Source: Halocynthiibacter sp049608145 | GTDB taxonomy: Bacteria > Pseudomonadota > Alphaproteobacteria > Rhodobacterales > Rhodobacteraceae | Assembly: GCF_049608145.1 (NCBI RefSeq) | Contig: NZ_JBMYXF010000005.1 | Span: 31,224-95,223 of the forward strand | DNA length: 64,000 nt | Direction of reading: 5' to 3' | Part shown: one piece after another, positions 36,591-45,530 of the stretch | How the letters are laid out: each line of letters opens with the position of its first letter | How positions within the stretch are numbered: position 1 is the first letter of the stretch | Notes under the pieces: generated by a model | Databases searched by the model: none | What the model was told of the DNA's origin: nothing | The model's input: the letters and a program-made list of their open reading frames with translations, nothing else | Made by a program: the position numbers and the translations under genes

Positions 36591-38186
36591 TTATACGACG
36601 TCAAATTCCAGCGGTTTGATGCTTTGGAACATGCCGGTTTTGTTGAGATTATCAATCACGGCGTCATCCACCTTATGATCGATATAAAGCAATGCAATCG
36701 CCTCGCCGCCAACTGCTGAACGACCAAGGGTAAAGTTCGCGATGTTCACGCCGTTTTCCCCCATGGTTTGGCCCAATGTACCGATGATACCAGGAACATC
36801 TTCATTGGTGGTGTACAGCATGTGACGCCCGATCTCGGCATCAACCTGAATGCCTTTGATCTGGATAAACCGCGGTTTTCCATCACTAAACACGGTGCCT
36901 GCAACGGACCGTTCACGCTTATCGGTCACGACCGTTACCTTGATATAGCCGTCAAAGGCGCCGGATTTTGCCTGATTGGTGGTGGAAATTTGAATGCCGC
37001 GTTCTTTTGCGACCACGGGCGCTGATACCATATTCACATCAGGGTTGGCACGCTTCATGATGCCCGCGATGACGCCACAGTTCAGGGCTTCAAGATTCAT
37101 CTCGGCGACGTTGCCGTCGTACAGAATGTTGATCGCTTTCACCGGCTCATCGGTCATCTGACCAACAAAAGCACCAAGGTGACCAGACAGTTGCAACCAC
37201 GGCCCCATGACTTTGGCTTCTTCCGCAGTGACGGATGGCATGTTCAGCGCGTTGGTCACAGCTCCGGTGAGCAAGTAATCGGACATTTGTTCGGCGACCT
37301 GCAGGGCGACGTTTTCTTGTGCTTCAGATGTGGCCGCGCCAAGATGCGGGGTGCAGACGACGTTTGGCAGATTGAACAGCACGTTTTCTTTGGCAGGTTC
37401 TTCCGCAAAGACATCCAAAGCAGCACCAGCCACATGACCAGACTGCAACATCTCGGCCAGGGCTGTCTCGTCAATCAAACCGCCTCGGGCACAGTTGATG
37501 ATGCGCACGCCTTTTTTTGTTTTTTCGAGATTTTCACGGGACAGAACATTGCGGGTCTGATCCGTCAACGGCACGTGAAGCGTGATGAAATCAGCGCGTT
37601 TCAGCAGTTCATCCAACTCGACCTTTTCAACGCCCATGTGTTTGGCTTTTTCTTCACCAAGGAAGGGATCATAAGCCACCACTTTCATTTTCAATCCGCG
37701 CGCACGGTCACATACGATGCCACCAATATTGCCCGCGCCGATGACGCCAAGGGTCTTGCCGGTCAGCTCAACCCCCATGAATTTGGATTTCTCCCATTTG
37801 CCGGCATGGGTGCTGGCGGACGCCTCTGGGATCTGGCGCGCAACCGCGAACATCATTGCAATCGCATGTTCGGCTGTGGTGATCATGTTGCCAAAAGGCG
37901 TGTTCATGACGATCACACCTTTTTTCGATGCGGCATCTTTATCGACGTTATCGGTGCCGATGCCAGCGCGGGCTACAACCTTGAGGTTTTCAGCCGCAGC
38001 AAGGATGGTTGGCGTGACTTTGGTTGCGGAACGGATCGCAAGGCCATCATATTTACCAATAAGTTCAGCAAGCTTGTCCTTGTCTTTGCCAAGGTCAGGC
38101 ATGAAATCAACGTCGATGCCACGATCACGGAAAATCTGCACGGCGGTTTCGGAAAGTTTATCAGAGACGAGTACTTTAGGGGCCAT
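36591..38186 (-). CDS. serA: D-3-phosphoglycerate dehydrogenase
   Basis: 531 residues, the long type with an intervening ASB domain and a C-terminal ACT domain. The NAD motif is GVIGAGNIGG near residue 145. The catalytic Arg is in NCARGGLIDE and the Glu and His are in DVFAEEP and TPHLGAATSEAQ. The C-terminal DVPGIIGTLGQTMGENGVNIANFTLGR is the ACT domain, where serine normally binds as feedback inhibitor. It oxidises 3-phosphoglycerate in the first committed step to serine. serC lies 64 bases upstream. Confidence 0.96.
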   Translation of the reverse strand: MAPKVLVSDKLSETAVQIFRDRGIDVDFMPDLGKDKDKLAELIGKYDGLAIRSATKVTPTILAAAENLKVVARAGIGTDNVDKDAASKKGVIVMNTPFGNMITTAEHAIAMMFAVARQIPEASASTHAGKWEKSKFMGVELTGKTLGVIGAGNIGGIVCDRARGLKMKVVAYDPFLGEEKAKHMGVEKVELDELLKRADFITLHVPLTDQTRNVLSRENLEKTKKGVRIINCARGGLIDETALAEMLQSGHVAGAALDVFAEEPAKENVLFNLPNVVCTPHLGAATSEAQENVALQVAEQMSDYLLTGAVTNALNMPSVTAEEAKVMGPWLQLSGHLGAFVGQMTDEPVKAINILYDGNVAEMNLEALNCGVIAGIMKRANPDVNMVSAPVVAKERGIQISTTNQAKSGAFDGYIKVTVVTDKRERSVAGTVFSDGKPRFIQIKGIQVDAEIGRHMLYTTNEDVPGIIGTLGQTMGENGVNIANFTLGRSAVGGEAIALLYIDHKVDDAVIDNLNKTGMFQSIKPLEFDVV

Positions 38187-38250
38187 GGTGTTGGTCCTTT
38201 ATGAGAATATAAGGGAGGAGGCGCCGGATAAAGGCGCGCTCAGACATGCT

Positions 38251-39396
38251 TCAGAGAGGCGCGATCTCGGCTTCAAAGGCCCATTTGATCCAGGGAAGAA
38301 GGGCCTCGATATCGCTGGTTTCAACCGTGGCACCACACCAGATCCGCAGACCGGCGGGGGCATCACGATAAGCGCCCATATCAAAGGCGACACCTTCGGC
38401 TTCAAGACGTTTTGCAACAGCTTTTGCGAAGGTGGCACCGTCGGTGATGCGTGCGTCTGTGAACTTTAGGCAAACCGATGTGTTGGACTGCGTTGCTGCA
38501 TCTTCCGCCAGGTTTTCGATCCAGTCATTTGCTGCGCAAAAAGAGTCTATTGCAGCTGAATTCGTGTCCGCACGGGCGATCAAGCCTTTCAGTCCACCAA
38601 CGGAACGCGCCCATGAAAGCGCGAACAGATAGTCCTCAACACACAACATAGATGGCGTGTTGATGGTTGCACCGGTAAAGATCCCGTCGATCAGTTTCCC
38701 CGCTTTTGTCAGGCGGAAAATTTTCGGGAGGGGCCAAGCTGGCGCATAGGTTTCAAGGCGTTCGACCGCACGAGGCGATAGGATGATCATGCCATGTGCC
38801 GCTTCGCCGCCCAGAACTTTCTGCCAAGAATAGGTCGTCACATCCAACTTATCCCAGGGCAGTTCCATCGCGAATGCAGCGCTTGTTGCATCACAGATGG
38901 TCAGACCTGAGCGGTCATCTGCGATCCAGTCGCCATTTGGCACGCGCACGCCAGATGTGGTGCCGTTCCAAGTGAAAACAACGTCATTGTTGAAATCAAC
39001 GGACGCCAGATCAACGATCTGACCATAGTCGGCGGTTTTGACAGTTGCGTCGATCTTCAGCTGTTTCACAACATCGGTGATCCAGCCTGAACCAAAGCTT
39101 TCCCAAGCCAACATTTCAACCGGACGTGCGCCCAGAAGGTTCCACAGGGCCATTTCGACAGCGCCCGTGTCGGATGCAGGCACAATGCCGATCTTGTAAT
39201 CTGCAGGGATGTTCAGCAGTTCGCGCGTCTCTTCGATCGCGGCTTTCAGCTTGGCTTTGCCAACGGCTGCGCGATGCGAACGGCCCAGTGGCGCGTCACG
39301 CAATACATCAAGATTCCATGTAGGGGGTTTGGCACAAGGGCCAGATGAAAAACGCGGATTGGCCGGCCGCGTGGCCGGGTGTGCAATATCAGTCAT
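38251..39396 (-). CDS. serC: Phosphoserine aminotransferase
   Basis: 381 residues, fold type I PLP enzyme. The PLP lysine is Lys193 in TTYSWQKVLGGEAAHG; FSSGPCAKPP at 16-25 and LGRSHR at 38-43 fit the alphaproteobacterial SerC branch. It converts 3-phosphohydroxypyruvate and glutamate to phosphoserine, the step after SerA. It leads the operon serC-serA-phosphatase, while serB is divergent. Its leader carries stacked hairpins resembling the serC RNA motif. Confidence 0.95.
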   Translation of the reverse strand: MTDIAHPATRPANPRFSSGPCAKPPTWNLDVLRDAPLGRSHRAAVGKAKLKAAIEETRELLNIPADYKIGIVPASDTGAVEMALWNLLGARPVEMLAWESFGSGWITDVVKQLKIDATVKTADYGQIVDLASVDFNNDVVFTWNGTTSGVRVPNGDWIADDRSGLTICDATSAAFAMELPWDKLDVTTYSWQKVLGGEAAHGMIILSPRAVERLETYAPAWPLPKIFRLTKAGKLIDGIFTGATINTPSMLCVEDYLFALSWARSVGGLKGLIARADTNSAAIDSFCAANDWIENLAEDAATQSNTSVCLKFTDARITDGATFAKAVAKRLEAEGVAFDMGAYRDAPAGLRIWCGATVETSDIEALLPWIKWAFEAEIAPL

Positions 39397-39404
39397 GATA
39401 TCCT

Positions 39405-39450
39405 TCCAGATATAAGCCCTTCGTTGGGGAAGGGTGTCCCACCTTTGGGC
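39405..39450 (-). promoter_or_regulatory. serC leader RNA, candidate serC motif
   Basis: On the minus strand the serC leader holds CCCA-AAGG-TGGG (complement of 39438-39449), then CCCTTC-CCCAAC-GAAGGG (complement of 39417-39434). An ATATC/GATAT pair then places the Shine-Dalgarno GGAAGG in its loop just before the ATG. A conserved RNA structure named serC motif is reported upstream of serC in alphaproteobacteria; the gene, position and small hairpins agree. I have not matched it base by base to that consensus. Confidence 0.5.
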
Positions 39451-39528
39451 ATAGCAGCGTTTTTTTCTGGCGCAAGCAAAAAATTGTCGTTATGCGGCCA
39501 AACATAATTCAAACACGACAGGTGCCCT

Positions 39529-40398
39529 ATGTTCACAGCCACAATGATCGCGAAACCCGGAATGCTGGAACCTGTTCTGGCGAACTCTGTCCAAAGTGCC
39601 TGGGGCGGATCCGAGCTGCGTTGGCTGTCCGCAGGGGAAGCTGCGGAATTTGATATTCCTGCCATGCCGGATAATCGCTGGGATGTTTGGCAAGACCTAC
39701 AGAATATCGCGGTTGATCTGGTGGTTCAGGCCACGGAAGGGCGCAAAAAAGTCGTGTTGGTGGCTGATATGGACAGTACGATGATCGCCCAAGAATGCAT
39801 TGACGAACTGGCGGCAGAGGCAGGGATTGGCGATCAGGTGGTGGAAATCACGGCGCGCGCCATGAATGGCGAGATTGATTTTGAGGATGCTCTGCAAGAA
39901 CGTGTCGCGCTGTTGAAGGGGCTGAAAAGCACTGTAATAGACACTGTTTTAGCCAGTCGAATTACGCTTGTGCCCGGTGGCCGCGCGCTTGTGCAAACGA
40001 TGAAGGCCAATGGCGGCTATGCTGCGCTTGTGTCTGGTGGGTTTACGGATTTCACAGCGGCTGTATCGGACAAACTAGGTTTTGATGAGAACCGTGCGAA
40101 CACGTTGTTACATACCGGCGGCGCATTGACCGGCCAAGTCGGAATGCCAATTCTGGGCCGCGAAGCAAAGATCACTGCCGTCAATGAAATCACCACGCGC
40201 CTGGGTCTGACGCCGCAGGATGTGATTGCTGTTGGTGATGGTGCGAATGATCTTGGGATGCTGCATCTGGCGGGCACTGGTGTTGCAGCCCATGCGAAAC
40301 CGTCTGTGCAGGCCGAATGTGATGTGCGCATCAATCACGGTGATCTGACAGCCCTGTTGTATATCCAAGGCTATCAGAAGTCAGAATTTGTTAAATAA
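39529..40398 (+). CDS. serB: Phosphoserine phosphatase
   Basis: 289 residues, HAD superfamily. Motif I is DMDSTMIAQEC with catalytic Asp80 and Asp82. Motif II is SGGFTDF and motif III GDGANDLGML. The N-terminal 70 residues form the usual ACT-like extension of long SerB proteins. It hydrolyses phosphoserine to serine, completing the pathway of the divergent serC-serA operon, with which it shares a 132-base control region. It is convergent with the asparaginase gene, six bases between stops. Confidence 0.95.
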   Translation: MFTATMIAKPGMLEPVLANSVQSAWGGSELRWLSAGEAAEFDIPAMPDNRWDVWQDLQNIAVDLVVQATEGRKKVVLVADMDSTMIAQECIDELAAEAGIGDQVVEITARAMNGEIDFEDALQERVALLKGLKSTVIDTVLASRITLVPGGRALVQTMKANGGYAALVSGGFTDFTAAVSDKLGFDENRANTLLHTGGALTGQVGMPILGREAKITAVNEITTRLGLTPQDVIAVGDGANDLGMLHLAGTGVAAHAKPSVQAECDVRINHGDLTALLYIQGYQKSEFVK

Positions 40399-40404
40399 CA
40401 GACC

Positions 40405-41400
40405 CTATTTCAGGGAATCTGCAGCTTTTATTGTTCCGCAATTCACCTTGTTCCAGTTCAGGATCGGGGCGTTTAGACGTTTCTTTGTGGCGGGGTGGTT
40501 CGGGTCTAACACGCCCAGCTTCACCAAAATTGCGGCGACGGTGCATTCGGATGCACGGGTCGCACCGTCAGAGATTTTCAGCGCTACGCCGATTTTCTTT
40601 TCTGGGATAATTGCGATGAACACACCGTCCGCACCGGTCTTGATCGATACTTTGCCATCCGTTGCGCGCATCAGTTCGGTACAGGCGCGGGTTTCGCCCG
40701 CGACCAGATCCGGGTGTAGCGCCATAGCCTGACGCAGTCGCACGGCGGCTTTTTCACGGGCGGATCCATTTTCGGACGCGCCGGCAAAGAACCCCATTGC
40801 GCGGGCCAGGCCAGCAACAGAAGTTGCGTAATTTGGGGCAGAACAGCCATCGATGCCATAACCCGGAGACGTTTCGCCGGTGGTGTCTTCAAAAGCTTCT
40901 TTAATGGCAATCTGCAGCGGGTGGGTCGGATCATGATAATCTGCGCCGTGGCCCATATGTTTGTTCCAGGTCAGAAACCCGGAATGTTTGCCGGAACAGT
41001 TGTTGTGAAATTGGCAGGGCGAATCATCGGTCTTGATCAGGGCATTGCGGGCGGGAAGATCGTTCGGTTCCTGTGGACCGCAGCGCAGGTCACTTTCCCC
41101 CAGATCCAAGGCCGACAGCCATTTGCCAACACGATCTGTGTGGATGAATGCCCCTTGATGGGATGCACAAGCCAAGGCCAGATGTTCGGGCGTCAGGCCA
41201 TAGGCATCAGCCGCACCACTTTCCACCAGTGGCAACGCCTGGATCATTTTGCAGGATGACCGTGGATAAGTAATATGATCGGGGTTGCCCCAGCTTTCCA
41301 GGATCTGTCCCTTGTGATCTGAGATCACCACATGTCCGGTATGAATTGATTCAAGAATGTCGCCACGCCAGATCTCGGTCAGTGTTGCGGGTGCTGTCAT
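40405..41400 (-). CDS. L-asparaginase, ReAV-like (Asparaginase_II family)
   Basis: 331 residues from ATG 41400, which has GGAG upstream; an upstream ATG-like start at 41472 is less supported. The active-site YPRSSCKMIQ places Ser48 and Lys51, and CSGKHSG gives Cys135 and Lys138, with a third ligand in DGCSAPNYA (Cys186). These match the Ser-Lys catalytic pair and the Cys-Lys-Cys zinc site described for the inducible asparaginase of Rhizobium etli. It should hydrolyse asparagine to aspartate and ammonia in the cytosol. It differs from the classical bacterial type I and II asparaginases. Confidence 0.88.
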   Translation of the reverse strand: MTAPATLTEIWRGDILESIHTGHVVISDHKGQILESWGNPDHITYPRSSCKMIQALPLVESGAADAYGLTPEHLALACASHQGAFIHTDRVGKWLSALDLGESDLRCGPQEPNDLPARNALIKTDDSPCQFHNNCSGKHSGFLTWNKHMGHGADYHDPTHPLQIAIKEAFEDTTGETSPGYGIDGCSAPNYATSVAGLARAMGFFAGASENGSAREKAAVRLRQAMALHPDLVAGETRACTELMRATDGKVSIKTGADGVFIAIIPEKKIGVALKISDGATRASECTVAAILVKLGVLDPNHPATKKRLNAPILNWNKVNCGTIKAADSLK

Positions 41401-41574
41401 GGGGTTTCTCCGGGTAATGCTGCGCAGGTTTTCGCCAGGATGGACGGGAATTGGGGTTTCAAACAACTGCATTTTTTGATTAGTGTAAAGCTATCGGGTA
41501 AATATGATGTGCAGGATCAGGAATAAGGGTCCGCTGACATCACCAGAGGCAACGCAGCTGGAGGCTGTAACGAC

Positions 41575-42114
41575 ATGAAATCACTTTTCTCTCGCAAATC
41601 TATTGGTGCAATTTGCCTTGCCATGCTGACCGCATCAGGCGTGTGGGCACAGGAAACAACTGAAAACCGCGTCGCGGTACAAACCGCCTGGAGCGTCTTC
41701 ATCGATGATGACCCCACCCAGTGCTGGGCTGTGTCAGGGCCGGAAGATACAGTGAATACTGATTCCGATGGACGCCCAAAGGCCGTGCGCCGTGGACGCA
41801 TTCAGATGTTCGTGACCTGGAACCCCGCTTCCAGTGTGGCTGGTCAGGTTTCTTTTGCGGGCGGTTATCCATTTGCAAGCGGATCCACCGTGCAGATCGC
41901 CATCGGTGAGAACACGTATGAACTGTTTACATCCGGCGAAAATGCCTGGGCTGCCAGCCCTGGTGATGACGCCAAGATCGTGACAGCGATGAAACGTGGT
42001 GCAACAGCATTGCTGACCGGTCGGTCCGGGCGTGGAACAGTGACCAAAGATACATTTTCCCTGCTGGGCTTTACGGCTGCTGTGGAAGAGGCCGAAACGC
42101 GCTGCGGCGGCTGA
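41575..42114 (+). CDS. Invasion-associated locus B (IalB) family protein
   Basis: 179 residues with a signal peptide (IGAICLAMLTASGVWA, cleavage before QETTEN). The mature part WSVFIDDDPTQCWAVSGPED and CETRCGG-like C-terminal Cys (AETRCGG) fit IalB-like periplasmic proteins common in alphaproteobacteria. Two Cys could form a disulfide. Bartonella IalB is linked to erythrocyte entry, but free-living members have no known role. A terminator follows at 42139-42165, so it appears monocistronic. Confidence 0.83.
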   Translation: MKSLFSRKSIGAICLAMLTASGVWAQETTENRVAVQTAWSVFIDDDPTQCWAVSGPEDTVNTDSDGRPKAVRRGRIQMFVTWNPASSVAGQVSFAGGYPFASGSTVQIAIGENTYELFTSGENAWAASPGDDAKIVTAMKRGATALLTGRSGRGTVTKDTFSLLGFTAAVEEAETRCGG

Positions 42115-42138
42115 TCCTTTTGAAAATTCGAATGCAAA

Positions 42139-42165
42139 GGGGCAACTTTCCATTGCCCCTTTTTT
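42139..42165 (+). terminator. Rho-independent terminator after the IalB-like gene
   Basis: GGGGCAA (42139-42145) and TTGCCCC (42153-42159) form a stem, extended by AAA/TTT pairs, with a seven-base loop and a T run at 42160-42165. It lies 24 bases after the stop and before rlmN. Confidence 0.88.
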
Positions 42166-42201
42166 GCGTTATGAGGCACCCTTGTTTCATCGGAGCCCGT
42201 G

Positions 42202-43401
42202 ATGTCTGACCAAAAACCTGCCGCACCCGTTACGCCTGATATGCTGACTGTGCCCCGTAAAGAGGCCCCTTCTGCCCTGATCAATCTGGTCGGGCTGACA
42301 CGTGCCGCCATGCGTGAAGCCCTGATCGAAGCGGGCACACCTGAAAAGCAGGCGAAGATGCGCACTGGCCAGATCTGGCAATGGATCTATCAAAAGGGCG
42401 TGCGGTCTTTTGATGAGATGACAAACCTTGCCAAGCCGTTTCGTGCGATGCTGGCTGAAAAGTTCGAAGTTCGCGTGCCCGAAGTGATCACACGTCAGGT
42501 GTCGGAAGATGGCACACGCAAATATCTAGTGCGCATCGCGGGTGGGCATGAAGTAGAGATCGTCTATATCCCCGAAACGGACCGCGGCACGCTGTGTATT
42601 TCTTCGCAAGTCGGCTGCACGCTGACCTGTACCTTCTGTCATACGGGCACGCAAAAATTGGTGCGCAACCTGTCAGCCGGTGAAATCATCGGTCAGGTGA
42701 TGGTGGCGCGTGATGATCTGGATGAATGGCCCGAACCTGGCCGTAACCCAAATGATGAAGCAAAACGCAAACTGTCCAATATCGTTCTGATGGGCATGGG
42801 CGAACCGCTGTATAACTTTGAAAACGTACGTGACGCGATGAAGATCGCGATGGATCCCGAAGGGATTTCCCTGTCGCGCCGCCGCATTACCCTGTCCACA
42901 TCCGGCGTTGTGCCCGAAATGGCCCGGACTGCCGAAGAAATCGGTTGCCTGCTTGCGATTTCCTTCCACGCGACGACAGATGAAGTCCGTGATGTTCTGG
43001 TGCCGATCAACAAACGTTGGCCGCTGGAAAAACTGGTTGAGGCGCTGCGCAGTTATCCCAAAGCGTCGAACTCTGAACGCATTACCTTTGAATATGTCAT
43101 GCTGAAGGGCGTGAATGATACGGATGAAGATGCGCATCGTCTGGTGGAACTGATCAAAGGCATCCCTGCAAAAGTGAACCTGATCCCGTTTAACGAATGG
43201 CCCGGTTCGCCTTATGAGCGGTCATCAAACAATCGCATTCGCGCGTTCTCTGAGATCATCTATCAGGCGGGTTATGCTTCGCCCGTGCGTAAACCGCGTG
43301 GGGAAGATATTATGGCGGCCTGTGGTCAGCTGAAGTCAGAAACAGAACGCGCCCGCAAAAGCCGCAAACAGATCGCGGCGGAAACCGGCCTGAAGGGGTA
43401 A
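42202..43401 (+). CDS. rlmN: 23S rRNA (adenine(2503)-C(2))-methyltransferase RlmN
   Basis: 399 residues from ATG 42202, six bases after CGGAG; a GTG just before is possible. The radical SAM motif CTLTCTFC gives Cys139, Cys143 and Cys146. The conserved Cys near the end (MAACGQLK) is the methyl-carrying residue of RlmN. MGMGEPLYN and ISFHATTDEVRD are further family blocks. It methylates A2503 of 23S rRNA and also A37 of some tRNAs. The next gene starts three bases after its stop. Confidence 0.95.
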   Translation: MSDQKPAAPVTPDMLTVPRKEAPSALINLVGLTRAAMREALIEAGTPEKQAKMRTGQIWQWIYQKGVRSFDEMTNLAKPFRAMLAEKFEVRVPEVITRQVSEDGTRKYLVRIAGGHEVEIVYIPETDRGTLCISSQVGCTLTCTFCHTGTQKLVRNLSAGEIIGQVMVARDDLDEWPEPGRNPNDEAKRKLSNIVLMGMGEPLYNFENVRDAMKIAMDPEGISLSRRRITLSTSGVVPEMARTAEEIGCLLAISFHATTDEVRDVLVPINKRWPLEKLVEALRSYPKASNSERITFEYVMLKGVNDTDEDAHRLVELIKGIPAKVNLIPFNEWPGSPYERSSNNRIRAFSEIIYQAGYASPVRKPRGEDIMAACGQLKSETERARKSRKQIAAETGLKG

Positions 43402-43404
43402 ACC

Positions 43405-44502
43405 ATGAATTTCGCCGTATTAGAGACACCTGCACTGATCCTTGATGTCGACAGGTTGAAATCTAATGCCGCGAAAATGATCGCACGTTGCGCGGATATG
43501 GGGGTGACTTTGCGCCCGCATCTGAAGACTGCAAAATCTGCCGAAGTGGCAAAGATCGCCACTGGTGGCCGGATGGGTGCGGTCACCGTTTCAACGCTGC
43601 AGGAAGCCGAATATTTCGCCCGCGCCGGGTTTGATGACATTCTTTATGCGGTTGGCATTACGCCCAATAAATTTGCCCGTGTAGAACGCATTCAGGCTGA
43701 AACGGGCAAGACAATTGTTCTGTCTGTTGATTCCATCGAAATGGCCCAGGCAATTGTGGATCGCGGGTTGTCTTGTCCGGTTCTGGTCGAGGTAGACTGT
43801 GGCGAACATCGTGGTGGGATTGATTGTGATGATGGTGCGATCATCGAAATCGCGCGGGTTTTGGGGCCAAGCTTTAAAGGCATCATGAGCCACGCGGGCC
43901 ATTCCTATTCCACCGATCAGATTGCCCGCGTGCAGCAGATCGCTGAAGGGGAGGTGCACGCCGCTGTGCGTGCCGCCGAACGGGTCCGGGCGGCTGGGAT
44001 CAAGGTTGAGGTTGTTTCGATAGGGTCCACGCCGACAGTGCTGCATGCCAATAGCCTTGAAGGCATCACCGAGGTGCGCGCCGGGATCTATATGGTCTGG
44101 GATCTGTGCCAGGTGGGGCGCAATATGTGCAGCCTAGATGATCTGGCGATCACGGTGCTGGCGACGGTTGTTGGCCATAACCGTAAGGCTGGTGTGCTGA
44201 CGGTGGATGCGGGCGCACTGGCGATGTCAAAAGATATCGGTGCGCAAAATCACATGCCGGATGCGGGGTATGGGCTGCTGTGTGATCCGGAGACGCTTGA
44301 ACCACTGAACCTGCGGATTGATGGCGTGCATCAGGAACATGGCACGGTGCATGTGAACAGTGCCGATGATTTCGCCCGGCTGCCCATCGGCAGCCAGGTC
44401 CGTATTCTGCCCGGCCATGCCTGCCTGACATCGGCGGGCGGCTATGGCCGGTTTCATGTCACAAACGGCGAGGTCTGGGACCGCTGCGACGGCTGGGCTT
44501 AA
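43405..44502 (+). CDS. DSD1/D-threonine aldolase-like PLP-dependent enzyme
   Basis: 365 residues, fold type III (alanine racemase-like barrel). The PLP lysine is Lys41 in RPHLKTAKS, and the C-terminal HACLTSAGGYG block with VGRNM and PGHACLT supplies the His and Cys metal ligands seen in D-serine dehydratase and D-threonine aldolase. It probably acts on a D-beta-hydroxy amino acid. It follows rlmN by three bases and ends with a four-base overlap against the convergent LOG-like gene. Substrate unresolved. Confidence 0.85.
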   Translation: MNFAVLETPALILDVDRLKSNAAKMIARCADMGVTLRPHLKTAKSAEVAKIATGGRMGAVTVSTLQEAEYFARAGFDDILYAVGITPNKFARVERIQAETGKTIVLSVDSIEMAQAIVDRGLSCPVLVEVDCGEHRGGIDCDDGAIIEIARVLGPSFKGIMSHAGHSYSTDQIARVQQIAEGEVHAAVRAAERVRAAGIKVEVVSIGSTPTVLHANSLEGITEVRAGIYMVWDLCQVGRNMCSLDDLAITVLATVVGHNRKAGVLTVDAGALAMSKDIGAQNHMPDAGYGLLCDPETLEPLNLRIDGVHQEHGTVHVNSADDFARLPIGSQVRILPGHACLTSAGGYGRFHVTNGEVWDRCDGWA

Positions 44503-45344
44503 CGACCAGGCAGCGCATCACGGGCGTGGTTTTCGCCCCAAGCGTCAATTGCATCAATTGCTTCCTGTGCGCTGTCAACGAACTGGAACAGGTCCAAGTC
44601 TTCCGCAGCAATTGTGCCGGCGTCTGACAGGGCGTCCCAGTTGATGATCTTTTCCCAGAACTCCTTACCAAACAGCAGGAACGGCACACGATCCATACGG
44701 CCGGTCTGGATCAGGGTCAGAGCTTCGAACATCTCATCGAGCGTGCCAAAGCCACCGGGGAACACGCAGACCGCTTTGGCGCGCATCAGGAAATGCATCT
44801 TGCGGATCGCGAAATAGTGGAAGTTAAAGCATAGCTCAGGCGTCACATATTCATTTGGTGCCTGTTCGTGGGGCAGCACGATGTTCAGACCGATGGATGC
44901 GCCACCCGCATCAACGGCACCACGGTTGCCCGCTTCCATCACGCCAGGGCCGCCACCGGTGACAACCACATCTTCACGCCCGTTGCTTTCCATGCTGCGC
45001 AGGGTCATCAGGCGGGCGAATTCGCGGGCTTCGTCATAAAACGCGGACAGATCGGCAAGGGTCTGTGTGCGGGCTGTGTCTTTTTTCGCAGGCTCAGGAA
45101 TACGGGCACCACCAAACATCACGATTGTGCTTTCAATCCCGTGTTCTTCCATGGCCATTTCGGTTTTCAGAAGTTCCAGTTGCAGACGCACCGGACGCAG
45201 GGCGGGCTGACACATGAAATCTTCATCAGAAAAGGCCAGACGATAAGCGGGTGCACGTGTCTGTGGTGTGTCGGGGATCTCTTTTGCTTTTTCCACATCC
45301 TGACGGGCAAAGCGCATCGGGTGCTTTGGAGTCTTATCACTCAT
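44499..45344 (-). CDS. LOG-family protein (TIGR00730 Rossmann fold)
   Basis: 281 residues from ATG 45344, ten bases after AAGGA; a TTG at 45380 is less likely. Key motifs are GGGPGVMEAGNRGA and PGGFGTLDEMFE, the nucleotide-binding and catalytic blocks of cytokinin riboside 5'-monophosphate phosphoribohydrolases (LOG). The N-terminal 90 residues are an extra helical region of the longer, hexameric type. It presumably cleaves the N-glycosidic bond of a nucleoside monophosphate; cytokinin production should not be assumed. Confidence 0.85.
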   Translation of the reverse strand: MSDKTPKHPMRFARQDVEKAKEIPDTPQTRAPAYRLAFSDEDFMCQPALRPVRLQLELLKTEMAMEEHGIESTIVMFGGARIPEPAKKDTARTQTLADLSAFYDEAREFARLMTLRSMESNGREDVVVTGGGPGVMEAGNRGAVDAGGASIGLNIVLPHEQAPNEYVTPELCFNFHYFAIRKMHFLMRAKAVCVFPGGFGTLDEMFEALTLIQTGRMDRVPFLLFGKEFWEKIINWDALSDAGTIAAEDLDLFQFVDSAQEAIDAIDAWGENHARDALPGR

Positions 45345-45530
45345 AAATCGCGTTTCCTTACGTAAAATAGGTTCATTCAACAGCTACAGGCAGATCAGAC
45401 TGAATACCAGTCACCTGTTTTCAACACATTGCGACGCGCCTGTTTTCGCTGGCGTCGCAAACTGAGGATGACGCAGGGGGTATCTTCGGGTAAGAAGCGC
45501 CAACTTTGTATCTTCCGGGAGCCTGAAACC

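Noticed and set aside
37179..38204. A 341-codon open frame opposite serA
   Set aside because: The minus strand encodes an intact SerA with all motifs; the plus-strand frame shows no domain or ribosome site.
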